Shown piece after piece: positions 1 through 7,906 of a stretch of DNA of 64,000 bases. Position numbers and translations under genes: made by a program. Under the pieces are notes generated by a model. The model was given only the letters and a program-made list of their open reading frames with translations, had not been told where the DNA came from and did not search any database. This DNA comes from Ignavibacteriales bacterium CG18_big_fil_WC_8_21_14_2_50_31_20. Its GTDB lineage: Bacteria; Bacteroidota; Ignavibacteria; Ignavibacteriales; Melioribacteraceae. Position 1 is the stretch's first letter, and each line of letters begins with the position of its first letter. The stretch is taken from assembly GCA_002786785.1 (NCBI GenBank), contig PCUD01000166.1, forward strand, positions 7,315-71,314, written 5' to 3'.

Positions 1-340
1 TATTAATTTTGTAAATGCTGAATATCTATTAAATGTTAACAAAGATTATCTTAATCACGATTCTTATACAGATATTATTACATTTAATTATTCGGGCAGC
101 AATACTTTAATTGATGGTGAGTTATTTATTTCAGTTGATGAAGCAATAAAAAATTCATTAAAATTCAAAGTAACTACTGATAGTGAATTGATTAGATTAG
201 TAATTCATGGAATACTTCATTTAATTGGTTTTGATGATGAAACTAAATCTGAGAAAATAAAAATGAAGGCAAAAGAAAATTTACTTACTGAATTATTTGA
301 AAAAGAATATAAGAACTTAATTATAGAATATGACTACTAA
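1..340 (+). CDS. ybeY: Endoribonuclease YbeY, C-terminal part (cut by window start)
   Basis: This is the end of YbeY, the metal-dependent RNase that works in 16S rRNA maturation and ribosome quality control. The reading frame is open from base 2 to the TAA at 338-340. It shows the family blocks TDIITF and GELFISV and the metal site HGILHLIGFDDE near the end. Most YbeY proteins have a third His in that site (HGxLHLxGYDH). Here the position is Asp, which I recall as common in Bacteroidota homologues. The start lies outside the window. The next gene begins 11 nt inside this one, so the two are translationally coupled. Confidence 0.9.
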   Translation, partial: INFVNAEYLLNVNKDYLNHDSYTDIITFNYSGSNTLIDGELFISVDEAIKNSLKFKVTTDSELIRLVIHGILHLIGFDDETKSEKIKMKAKENLLTELFEKEYKNLIIEYDY

Positions 341-788
341 AGTTGTTGAAGTTTTAGCTAAAATTTTGGACGGATTAAATAAAAATATTTCTCTCGAAGA
401 TGTTAATAGCATAATTAATGAAGAGAAAAAATTTGATAAACAAACTATTTCTGCTGCTTTTAGTCTTGTGTATGATAAAATTGCAACTAATAGATTACTA
501 AATGAACTTGAGAATAGGAATGTTAAAAGGGGAGTGCGAATATTTAGTGCGGACGAAATTGAAATAATTGGCATTGAATTTTATAATTACCTAATTTTTC
601 TCCAAAATATTGGACTTATTGAGTACACAGATTTAGAAATATTAATAGAGCAAATATTACTATTCCCTACAGAAAGAATAACTTTGGAAGACATTAACTG
701 GTTAGTTCTTGTTTCGTTGGTTGATTATGATTCTAAAATATTACCAGGCAGTAGAGTAACACTTTTTTCAACAGATACAATTAATTAG
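330..788 (+). CDS. DUF494/Smg-family protein
   Basis: A 152-residue protein that resembles the DUF494 (Smg) family, whose members are about 150-160 residues and of uncertain role. The match is clearest near the C-terminus, in ILIEQILLFPTERITLED followed by INWLVLVSLV, which fits the family pattern of a helix, a short loop with Ile-x-Leu-Glu and a hydrophobic helix. It has no signal peptide or membrane segment and should be cytosolic. The ATG overlaps the end of ybeY, and a xer recombinase follows 32 nt later. In other bacteria smg lies near DNA-processing genes, so the neighbourhood is reasonable. The function is not known. Confidence 0.7.
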   Translation: MTTKVVEVLAKILDGLNKNISLEDVNSIINEEKKFDKQTISAAFSLVYDKIATNRLLNELENRNVKRGVRIFSADEIEIIGIEFYNYLIFLQNIGLIEYTDLEILIEQILLFPTERITLEDINWLVLVSLVDYDSKILPGSRVTLFSTDTIN

Positions 789-820
789 TTTTTATTAAGT
801 AATTATGTAAAGGAATTTTT

Positions 821-1708
821 GTGGAATTTAATACTATTATAAATCAGTATCTAAGTGATTTAAAGGGGGTAAAAAATGCTTCTTATCATACAATTTCTGC
901 TTATAATCGTGATATAAAACAATTTAGTCTCTTTATTAATGAAATAAATATTTTTGATATAGAAAAAATAACAAAAAAGCATATTCGTATGTTTATTGTT
1001 CAACTTAATTCTAATGGAAATTCAACTGCAACAATTGCAAGAAAACTTACAACATTGCGTGGAGTTTTTCGATTCTCAATTCGTAATGGATTTGTTGAAA
1101 ATAATCCTTTAAAAGATATCTCAAACCCTAAAATAAAACGTAATATTCCAGAAACGCTTTCTTTAAATTCATTTGAAAATATAATTAACAAATTATCACA
1201 AAAGGAGGTTAGTGAAAACAACTTACTTTTAATTGCTATTTTTGAATTACTTTATGGCTCAGCCCTTCGTGTATCGGAATTATGTGCATTAAATTATCAA
1301 GATGTTGATTTGATAGGTAAAGTTATAAAAGTAAAAGGGAAAGGTTCGAAAGAAAGGATAGTTCCACTTGGGACCCAATCAATTGAAGCAATTAAAAATT
1401 ATTTAAAATTTTTAGAACCTAAAATTAAATCGGCTCCTTTATTTATTTCTGCTACTGGAAAAAGAATATACCCAAGAATAATCCAAAAATATGTTAATGA
1501 AAACATTCAGTTAGTGAGTGATATTTCAAAAAAATCTCCACATGTTTTGCGCCATAGTGCGGCAACTCATATGTTAGATAATGGTGCAGATTTATTAAGT
1601 GTTAAAGAAATTTTAGGTCACGAAAATTTAAGTACTACACAGATTTATACACATGTTAGTGTTGAAAGGTTAAAAAACACTTACAAATCATCTCATCCAA
1701 AGTCATAG
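821..1708 (+). CDS. xerD: Tyrosine recombinase XerC/XerD
   Basis: A site-specific recombinase that resolves chromosome dimers at dif. At 295 residues it has normal family length. It has an N-terminal SAM-like DNA-binding domain (about 1-95) and a C-terminal catalytic domain. All active-site residues are visible: R150 (SALRVSEL), K174 (VKGKGSKER), H241 and R244 (HVLRHSAATH), H267 (LGHENL) and the nucleophile Y276 (TTQIYTHV). The start is GTG with AGGA seven bases upstream. There is no mobile-element context. XerC and XerD cannot be told apart here, so the symbol is a best guess. Confidence 0.88.
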   Translation: MEFNTIINQYLSDLKGVKNASYHTISAYNRDIKQFSLFINEINIFDIEKITKKHIRMFIVQLNSNGNSTATIARKLTTLRGVFRFSIRNGFVENNPLKDISNPKIKRNIPETLSLNSFENIINKLSQKEVSENNLLLIAIFELLYGSALRVSELCALNYQDVDLIGKVIKVKGKGSKERIVPLGTQSIEAIKNYLKFLEPKIKSAPLFISATGKRIYPRIIQKYVNENIQLVSDISKKSPHVLRHSAATHMLDNGADLLSVKEILGHENLSTTQIYTHVSVERLKNTYKSSHPKS

Positions 1709-1717
1709 GAGGCTCGT

Positions 1718-2014
1718 ATGAACATCAACATTACTTCCAGAAAATTTAAAGCAAAAGATTCTCTTAAAGAATTTGTTAATAATGAGGTTAAAGCATTAGA
1801 GAAATTTTTTGACGGGATTTTAGATATAGATGTTATACTTAGTTATATTCATGAAAAAGACAGCATCAAAACAGCTGAGGTTATAGTTAATATTCCTGGC
1901 AAATCGTTAGCTATTTCTGAAGATTCGGATGGTTTTGAAAAGTCAATTAGCGCATGTGTGGATAAAATGAAAAGAGTGCTCAAAAAAGAAAAATCTAAAA
2001 GAATTTCAAAATAG
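1718..2014 (+). CDS. hpf: Ribosome hibernation-promoting factor, short form
   Basis: A 98-residue RaiA/HPF-family protein that binds the 30S decoding centre and helps inactivate ribosomes in stationary phase. The opening MNINITSRKFKAKDSLKEF is typical of the family, as is the acidic-basic pattern around residues 30-60. The length fits the short HPF form without the C-terminal dimerisation domain of long HPF. An AGGAGG overlaps the end of the xer gene and gives a strong ribosome binding site. A clear terminator follows, so this is the last gene of the ybeY-DUF494-xer-hpf unit. Confidence 0.88.
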   Translation: MNINITSRKFKAKDSLKEFVNNEVKALEKFFDGILDIDVILSYIHEKDSIKTAEVIVNIPGKSLAISEDSDGFEKSISACVDKMKRVLKKEKSKRISK

Positions 2015-2025
2015 TAGTTATTATT

Positions 2026-2060
2026 ATACTCGTCCCTTATAAGGACGAGTATATTTTTTA
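2026..2060 (+). terminator. Rho-independent terminator after hpf
   Basis: A perfect 10-bp stem (ATACTCGTCC paired with GGACGAGTAT, 2026-2035 with 2043-2052) closes a 7-nt loop and is followed by a T tract. It sits 12 nt after the hpf stop codon. Confidence 0.85.
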
Positions 2061-2092
2061 TGAACTTTATCCTGGTTTACAAATAACATAAT

Positions 2093-3103
2093 ATGAAAAT
2101 AGACAAAAAAAATATTTCGCAAAAAGAAAGTATTACGATTAAATATTTTCACAAACATACAAGCAAAAACTTTGGTATAGTTTCTTATACTGGTGAAGTT
2201 GGTTTTGATAGAACCATCAATCAACCAAATTTACATAGACCAGGCTTGGCTTTAGCTGGGTTTGTAAAACTTTTTAGCTATGATAGAATTCAAATATTTG
2301 GTAATACAGAAATAAGTTATTTAAATAGTCTTCCTATTGAAAAAAGAAAAATAATATTTGAAAATATTTTTGAATTTAATATTCCTTGTATTGTAATAAC
2401 CAATGGTGTTATGCCTTTCCCAGAATTAATAGAATTAGCATTAAAAAAAGGAATCCCAATATTTGGATCATCATTAGATACTACTAAAATATCATATTTA
2501 ATTGTTGATTTTCTTGATGATGTTTTTGCAAATAAACTATCCGTTCATGCATCTTTTGTTGATGTTTATGGAATTGGAATGTTATTTGTTGGGAAATCTG
2601 GCATCGGCAAAAGTGAAGTAGCACTTGATCTAGTTGAACGTGGACATAGGCTTGTTGCTGACGATGTTGTTATCCTCACCAAAAAAGGTGAAGGAATTTT
2701 AATGGGAACAGGAACCTCTCTTGGTAGTCATTTTATGGAAATAAGAGGTATAGGAATTATTGATGTTAGAAGTATGTTTGGAGTTCGTGCTATTAGGTTT
2801 CAAAAAAGACTTGAAGTAATTGTTGAACTTGAAGTATGGGATCCTAATCAAGCATATACACGTACTGGCCTTGATATCACAAATATTCAAATTATAAATG
2901 TAGATATACCAATTATTAAGTTACCGATTTTGCCAGGTAAAAATATAACGGTAGTGGCAGAGGTTATTGCTCTTAATTATTTATTGAAACATTATGGATA
3001 TGATGCTGCAAAAGTGCTAAGTGAAAATATTCAAAAAAAAATGGAACGTCCTGAAGATTTTGATATTTCAAACGTCAATTATTTTGAACATGATTTTGAA
3101 TAA
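2093..3103 (+). CDS. hprK: HPr kinase/phosphorylase
   Basis: A 336-residue HprK, which phosphorylates and dephosphorylates a Ser of HPr. The N-terminal domain spans about 1-135. The C-terminal kinase domain has H152 in VHASFVDVYG, the Walker A loop GKSGIGKS (167-174), the acidic pair in RLVADDVV (189-191), and the signature MEIRGIGIIDV near residue 223. These are the expected HprK hallmarks. No HPr, EI or sugar EII gene is in the window, so its partner cannot be named. In Gram-negative lineages HprK often serves a regulatory PTS instead of sugar uptake. No strong ribosome binding site is visible upstream of the ATG. Confidence 0.9.
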   Translation: MKIDKKNISQKESITIKYFHKHTSKNFGIVSYTGEVGFDRTINQPNLHRPGLALAGFVKLFSYDRIQIFGNTEISYLNSLPIEKRKIIFENIFEFNIPCIVITNGVMPFPELIELALKKGIPIFGSSLDTTKISYLIVDFLDDVFANKLSVHASFVDVYGIGMLFVGKSGIGKSEVALDLVERGHRLVADDVVILTKKGEGILMGTGTSLGSHFMEIRGIGIIDVRSMFGVRAIRFQKRLEVIVELEVWDPNQAYTRTGLDITNIQIINVDIPIIKLPILPGKNITVVAEVIALNYLLKHYGYDAAKVLSENIQKKMERPEDFDISNVNYFEHDFE

Positions 3104-3228
3104 AAAAAATGTTATTTTAGTCCTTGATTTAATAAATTCCTTTTCGTAGCTTCGCACAAATTAAAAATAAAATAATTACTTATTTGAATTAAATTAAAAT
3201 ATTCAAAAATGATAATAAATAAAACTTT

Positions 3229-4167
3229 ATGAAAAAATACTATTTCTTTTCAACAACAAAATTGAAATTTATTGAAATTGAAAATTACAGAAGAAAATTC
3301 ATTTCTCTTGTTGCTTTAATTTCAACATTAATTTCTTTCGTTATTTTTGCTGCATATTTTATAATAAATGTAACTGTTAACCCAAATTCTCAACTTAATC
3401 AAGTCGTTTCTGAAAATAAAATATTAAAAAGTAAATTAGTTAGCCTTCAAGATAACTTATTATATTTTTCTGAAAAATTTGATTCGCTTTCATTAATTAA
3501 CAACGAACTCCGTCTTGCAAATAATTTAGAACCTATTACTATTGAAGATAGAAATATTGGAATTGGTGGTTCTGTATTCAATACTTCCAATATTTCAACA
3601 AATAGTGAAGTAAATGAAATGGTTAGCACATTAGACAATTTTGTTCAAATGATTGAAACAAAAATTAAACTAGAGAATGAGAATTATAAAGAAATTGAAA
3701 ATACAATAGCATATAATGATAAATTATATAAATCAATTCCTGCAATTAAGCCTACAATTGGTAGTTATGGTGATAGATTTGGAATGCGATATCATCCAAT
3801 ATTAAAAATTAAAAGAATGCATAATGGAGTTGATTTTCTTGCATATTATAATACTCCTGTTTATGCACCTGGTGGTGGAATTATTGAATTTGCTGACCGA
3901 AAAGGTGGTTTAGGCAAAACTATAATCATAAATCATGGTTTTGGTTATAAAACACTATTTGGTCATTTAAATAAATTCAAAGTAAAAAAAGGTCAAAATG
4001 TTAAAAGAGGTGATTTAATTGGTCTTACTGGGAGCTCTGGTAGTTTATCAACTGGTCCTCATTTACATTATGAGGTTAAACATAATGGAATTGCATTAAA
4101 TCCGCGCAATTTTATTTTTGATGACATTAAAATATTTGATATTGCTCAAAATTTAGATAAGGAATAA
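3229..4167 (+). CDS. Membrane-anchored M23 peptidase (LytM/NlpD type)
   Basis: A 312-residue periplasmic protein. It has a short basic cytoplasmic start, one membrane segment (about 25-50), a coiled-coil stretch (about 55-170, with heptad-like SENKILKSKLVSLQDNL) and a C-terminal M23 domain. The zinc ligands are present: H198 and D202 (MHNGVDF), and the HLH of GPHLHYEV with H280. It is therefore probably an active peptidoglycan endopeptidase and not a degenerate activator. The coiled coil plus LytM layout is like cell-division or shape peptidases. A small DUF2795 gene starts 6 nt after the stop. Confidence 0.85.
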   Translation: MKKYYFFSTTKLKFIEIENYRRKFISLVALISTLISFVIFAAYFIINVTVNPNSQLNQVVSENKILKSKLVSLQDNLLYFSEKFDSLSLINNELRLANNLEPITIEDRNIGIGGSVFNTSNISTNSEVNEMVSTLDNFVQMIETKIKLENENYKEIENTIAYNDKLYKSIPAIKPTIGSYGDRFGMRYHPILKIKRMHNGVDFLAYYNTPVYAPGGGIIEFADRKGGLGKTIIINHGFGYKTLFGHLNKFKVKKGQNVKRGDLIGLTGSSGSLSTGPHLHYEVKHNGIALNPRNFIFDDIKIFDIAQNLDKE

Positions 4168-4173
4168 TACTGT

Positions 4174-4401
4174 ATGATTTGGACTATTGAATTAGCTTCG
4201 TACCTTGATGATGCTCCATGGCCTGCTTCAAAAGAAGAATTGATTGATTATGCTGATAGAATTGGTGCTCCTCGCGAAGTAATATACAATTTAGAAGAAT
4301 TAGAAACTAACGATGATATTTATGAATCTATAGAAGATGTTTGGCCAGACTATCCAACTGATGAAGACTTTTTCTTTTTGGACGACGACGACGAGTATTA
4401 A
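4174..4401 (+). CDS. DUF2795 small acidic protein
   Basis: A 75-residue cytosolic protein that matches the DUF2795 pattern: WPASKEELIDYADRIGAP, then a short helix, then YESIEDVW. Family members are about 60-75 residues and their function is not established. The last 15 residues are almost all acidic or aromatic (DEDFFFLDDDDEY), an unusual tail. It starts 6 nt after the M23 peptidase and is probably co-transcribed with it. Confidence 0.75.
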   Translation: MIWTIELASYLDDAPWPASKEELIDYADRIGAPREVIYNLEELETNDDIYESIEDVWPDYPTDEDFFFLDDDDEY

Positions 4402-4455
4402 TTTTTTTTTAGCCATTTAGCTTACTTTGCTAAATACATTTGGTAATAATTTTTT

Positions 4456-5562
4456 ATGTGTAATTATTTAAGTTCTGTTGTTGGACAAGAGAGGGTAATA
4501 GATGCACTCAAAAAATTTATTGAATCAAAACAAATTCCCCATGCTATACTTTTTACTGGTACAAGAAATGTAGGACAACATTTTGTTGCAAAGCAGTTTT
4601 TAAAAGAATTACTTTCTACCAAAGTAAATGAAAAAGATTTTGTGGGTCATATTGACAAGTTAGAAGAGCCTGTAATTAAATATGTAATTCCATTGCCCAG
4701 GGGTAAATCTGAAAAGCCAGACGATTTGCCGCTTGATAAATTATCTAGTTCAGAATTAGATTCCCTTAAAGATGAAATAAATAAAAAAATTTATAACCAC
4801 TTCTATGAAATTAATGTTGAAAATGCTAATAGCATAAAAATTAGTAGTATTCGTGAAATTATAAAAAACCTGACAATTAATTATGCCGATTTACCTTTTA
4901 GATTAATTTTAATAGAAGATGCACATTTAATGGGTGTGGAGTCTCAAAATGCACTTCTTAAAAGCTTAGAAGAGCCCCCAGATGGTGTTGTTTTTATTCT
5001 AATAACTGATAGTCAGAATTTATTATTACCAACCATTAAATCGCGTTGTTGGGAAGTACCATTTTCGCCATTAAGCGATTCCGATATTGGAACTATTTTA
5101 ATCAATCATTTTAATATTGATGATACTCTTGCCCAAAAACTTATACCATTTGCTGAAGGTTCTATTCACAAAGTATTTGATTTATTAAATTATGGATTTG
5201 ATCAACTGTTGGACACTTCAGTTGATATTTTAAGACATGCTATAGGAAGGAAATATAATACAGCAATTAAATTATTTAATTCAAATATTGAAAAAAATCC
5301 TAAGATACTAATTCAAATTGTACTACAACTTATGATAAATTGGCTAAATGATGCACAGAAAATAAAAATTGGTATAGATGAAATTAACTGTGTTGCGCAT
5401 AAAAGTTCACTTGAAAATTTCAATTTAAAGTTTACTAATGTTAGACTCGATAACTTAATTTTTGAATTAACTCATTTAAGTAAGAATATTGATTTTAATA
5501 TTAACTTGAATCTATTAATGCTGAACATTATATTTAGTTTATCAGCTATAGCAAAAAGGTAA
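4456..5562 (+). CDS. holB: DNA polymerase III delta-prime subunit
   Basis: A 368-residue clamp-loader subunit with the AAA+ layout of delta-prime. It opens with SSVVGQERVIDALKKFIES, and has the Walker B/sensor region EDAHLMGVESQNALLKSLEE followed by PTIKSRC. The P-loop position is degenerate (GTRNVGQH at 35-42, lacking GK[ST]), as expected for a subunit that does not hydrolyse ATP. The four-Cys zinc module found in many DnaX and delta-prime proteins is absent. In its place is a charged insert around 60-115. The next gene, psp1, starts 3 nt after the stop; holB-psp1 is a frequent pair in bacteria. Confidence 0.85.
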   Translation: MCNYLSSVVGQERVIDALKKFIESKQIPHAILFTGTRNVGQHFVAKQFLKELLSTKVNEKDFVGHIDKLEEPVIKYVIPLPRGKSEKPDDLPLDKLSSSELDSLKDEINKKIYNHFYEINVENANSIKISSIREIIKNLTINYADLPFRLILIEDAHLMGVESQNALLKSLEEPPDGVVFILITDSQNLLLPTIKSRCWEVPFSPLSDSDIGTILINHFNIDDTLAQKLIPFAEGSIHKVFDLLNYGFDQLLDTSVDILRHAIGRKYNTAIKLFNSNIEKNPKILIQIVLQLMINWLNDAQKIKIGIDEINCVAHKSSLENFNLKFTNVRLDNLIFELTHLSKNIDFNINLNLLMLNIIFSLSAIAKR

Positions 5563-5565
5563 TTA

Positions 5566-6405
5566 ATGTATAATATAGATTTATCCTTCATAAAAAACAG
5601 TGAATTAAGTTCATCTATTTCGGATTTTGAAATTCAATACAATAATGAATTCAAAGATAAAATAATTGACGATTTAACAAACATGCAATTAAATAAATGC
5701 AATTGTGATGATTTTTGTAGTCTGGATTTAAGTGCTCAAACTTCACTTGATGAAAGAAATATAGTTGAAGCGAATAGCAAGGGTATCATTGGGAAGCATT
5801 TTTGTATTTCTAATTCAAATGATGTTATTTTTCAAAAAAATGATATTATATTAGTCGAAATATCTGAAGGAACAGAAGTAGCAATTGTTACTGAAACAAA
5901 TAATGTAGTGAAATTTAAGCGTCAAAAATTTGGACTATGTGGCGAAGAGCTTCCTAAAATAATTAGAAAATTAACCGAAGAAGATTTGAAGAAATACGAA
6001 ACTAATTTATTAAGTGCAAAAACAGCTAAAAATTTCTTCTTAGAATCAATTAAAGCACATAATTTGGAAATGAAATTAGTTGATGTTCATTATCAATTTG
6101 ATAGAAAAAAACTTTATTTTTATTACACAGCTGATGGAAGAATAGATTTTAGACAATTAGTAAAAGAATTAGCTAATGAATTTAAAACTCGTATAGAATT
6201 ACGGCAGATAGGTGTTAGAGATGAAGCAAAGCTTGTTGGAGGCGTTGGCTCATGTGGACGCGAATATTGTTGCACAAGTTTTATTTATAGCTTTAAAAAA
6301 GTAACAACTCAAATAGCACATGACCAAAATTTAACTTCATTTCTTGCAAAACATAGTGGACCATGTGGAAAGTTAAAGTGCTGTTTGTCTTTTGAAATTG
6401 AATAG
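5566..6405 (+). CDS. ricT: PSP1/RicT-family protein
   Basis: A 279-residue PSP1-domain protein (YaaT/RicT). In Bacillus, RicT acts in a complex with RicA and RicF that influences RNase Y-dependent processing and phosphorelay. The PSP1 domain covers roughly 75-279 and includes IELRQIGVRDEAKLVGGVGS and two Cys clusters, CGREYCC (230-236) and CGKLKCC (267-273), which may hold a metal or Fe-S centre. The N-terminal 70 residues are acidic and also contain Cys residues (KCNCDDFC). RicA and RicF are not in the window. Confidence 0.85.
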   Translation: MYNIDLSFIKNSELSSSISDFEIQYNNEFKDKIIDDLTNMQLNKCNCDDFCSLDLSAQTSLDERNIVEANSKGIIGKHFCISNSNDVIFQKNDIILVEISEGTEVAIVTETNNVVKFKRQKFGLCGEELPKIIRKLTEEDLKKYETNLLSAKTAKNFFLESIKAHNLEMKLVDVHYQFDRKKLYFYYTADGRIDFRQLVKELANEFKTRIELRQIGVRDEAKLVGGVGSCGREYCCTSFIYSFKKVTTQIAHDQNLTSFLAKHSGPCGKLKCCLSFEIE

Positions 6406-6418
6406 CAATTATATTATT

Positions 6419-6460
6419 CATTCAGAAATATTTATTTCAATGTTTCTGAATGCAAATTTT
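6419..6460 (+). terminator. Probable terminator after psp1
   Basis: A 10-bp perfect stem (CATTCAGAAA 6419-6428 with TTTCTGAATG 6443-6452) and a 14-nt loop, followed only by CAAATTTTG. The T tract is poor, so efficiency is doubtful. Confidence 0.4.
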
Positions 6461-6556
6461 GTAATCCAATATTTACAACAGAAAATAAAATACTCTTGTC
6501 ATTCAAGTAATAAAATCATATTTTTTTTGCACTTCAAAATTTAAAGGATTTTTTCT

Positions 6557-7906
6557 ATGAATTATGATAAAAAACTATCAAATGTTAGTATTCTTGGCGC
6601 TGCCGGTAAAATGGGTAGTGGAATTCTACTACTTACCGCAGTAGAAATGGCTGATTTAAGCTATAAGAAAGAGAATAACAATATAACTTTTATATTAAAT
6701 GCAATAGATGTTTCTGACAAAGTTTTATCTGGTCTGCTTGAATATGTTAGAGTTCAAGCAAGAAAAATTGCTGAAAAAAAGATTAATTTTTTGCGTGAAC
6801 TTTACTTCAATAATCAAAATCTCGTTTACAATAACGAAATGATTGACGATTATATTCAAAGAGTTTTATCAATAATAAGACCTTCCACCTTAATTGAATC
6901 AACTTATAACTCAAATATTATTTTTGAAGCTGTTAACGAAAATCCAGATTTAAAAATTAAACTTATAAATCAAATTGAAGTAAATTGCAACATAACTCCA
7001 TGGTATTTTACAAATACTTCGTCTGTTCCAATTAGCTACTTAAATGAAAAATGCAATTTAAATGGAAGAATTATTGGATTTCATTTTTATAATCCACCAG
7101 CAATTCAAAAGTTAGTTGAGCTTATTAATGGAACAGACACAGTATCTGATTTGAATTCATTTGCTTTAGAATATGCAAAAAAACTGCGTAAAACGATTGT
7201 TCATTCAAATGATATTGCTGGATTCATTGGTAATGGGCATTTCATGAGAGATACTCTTTTGGGCATTAAACTATTAAATGAACTTAAAACTGATTTTGGA
7301 TTTCCTGAAACGGTATATATAGTAAATAAAGTTTCGCAAGATTTTATGATTCGTCCAATGGGAATTTTCCAGCTTATAGATTATGTTGGAATTGATGTTT
7401 GTAAATATATTATGGAGGTAATGAATCCCTATTTTGAGGATGAAGATATTCATAGTGATTTATTGGATGCTTTGTTTGAGAGGGGAGTGAAGGGTGGACA
7501 AAATTCCGACGGTTCACAAAAAAATGGTTTCATGAAATATTATAAAGGAAAGATTATAGAAATTTATGATTATAATAGTAATGAATATATGAACTATGAA
7601 ACAATTTCAAAAAAAATGGATCCAATTATTGGCAAACTTCCAAATGATTATATTAGTTGGAAAGAAATAATTAAAATTAAAGATAGAGATGATTTATTAG
7701 CAATGTATTTTGAAAACCTAAAATTAGAAAAAACTCTTGGAGCTAATGTAGCAAAAAAATTCCTAAAAGAAACTCGAACTATTGGATTAAAATTAGTTGA
7801 GCAGAATGTTGCAAAATCAGAAAAAGATGTTAATGATGTGATGTTAACTGGATTTTTTCATAGCTATGGGCCAATAAATGATTTCTTACCTTGGGGGGAA
7901 ATTTAA
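6557..7906 (+). CDS. 3-hydroxyacyl-CoA dehydrogenase
   Basis: A 449-residue NAD-dependent 3-hydroxyacyl-CoA dehydrogenase. The N-terminal Rossmann motif is VSILGAAGKMGSG. The catalytic block is NTSSVPISYL followed by IIGFHFYNPP, where the His is the general base. The C-terminal 3HCDH domain includes RPMGIFQLIDYVGIDV. It is longer than the 280-310 residue stand-alone enzymes, with an extra 130 or so C-terminal residues, as in some FadB/PaaH relatives. AAAGGA lies 9 nt before the ATG. The thiolase begins on its stop codon (TAATG), so the pair should act on the same acyl-CoA in beta-oxidation or its reverse. Confidence 0.85.
   Translation: MNYDKKLSNVSILGAAGKMGSGILLLTAVEMADLSYKKENNNITFILNAIDVSDKVLSGLLEYVRVQARKIAEKKINFLRELYFNNQNLVYNNEMIDDYIQRVLSIIRPSTLIESTYNSNIIFEAVNENPDLKIKLINQIEVNCNITPWYFTNTSSVPISYLNEKCNLNGRIIGFHFYNPPAIQKLVELINGTDTVSDLNSFALEYAKKLRKTIVHSNDIAGFIGNGHFMRDTLLGIKLLNELKTDFGFPETVYIVNKVSQDFMIRPMGIFQLIDYVGIDVCKYIMEVMNPYFEDEDIHSDLLDALFERGVKGGQNSDGSQKNGFMKYYKGKIIEIYDYNSNEYMNYETISKKMDPIIGKLPNDYISWKEIIKIKDRDDLLAMYFENLKLEKTLGANVAKKFLKETRTIGLKLVEQNVAKSEKDVNDVMLTGFFHSYGPINDFLPWGEI

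Noticed and set aside
821-1708. Xer recombinase as an integrase of a mobile element
   Set aside because: It has the length and motifs of XerC/D, is in a housekeeping operon, and no att repeats or cargo lie nearby.
7891-7905. Upstream TTG start for the thiolase
   Set aside because: ATG at 7906 overlaps the previous stop and has a strong ribosome binding site; the TTG lies inside the G-rich site itself.
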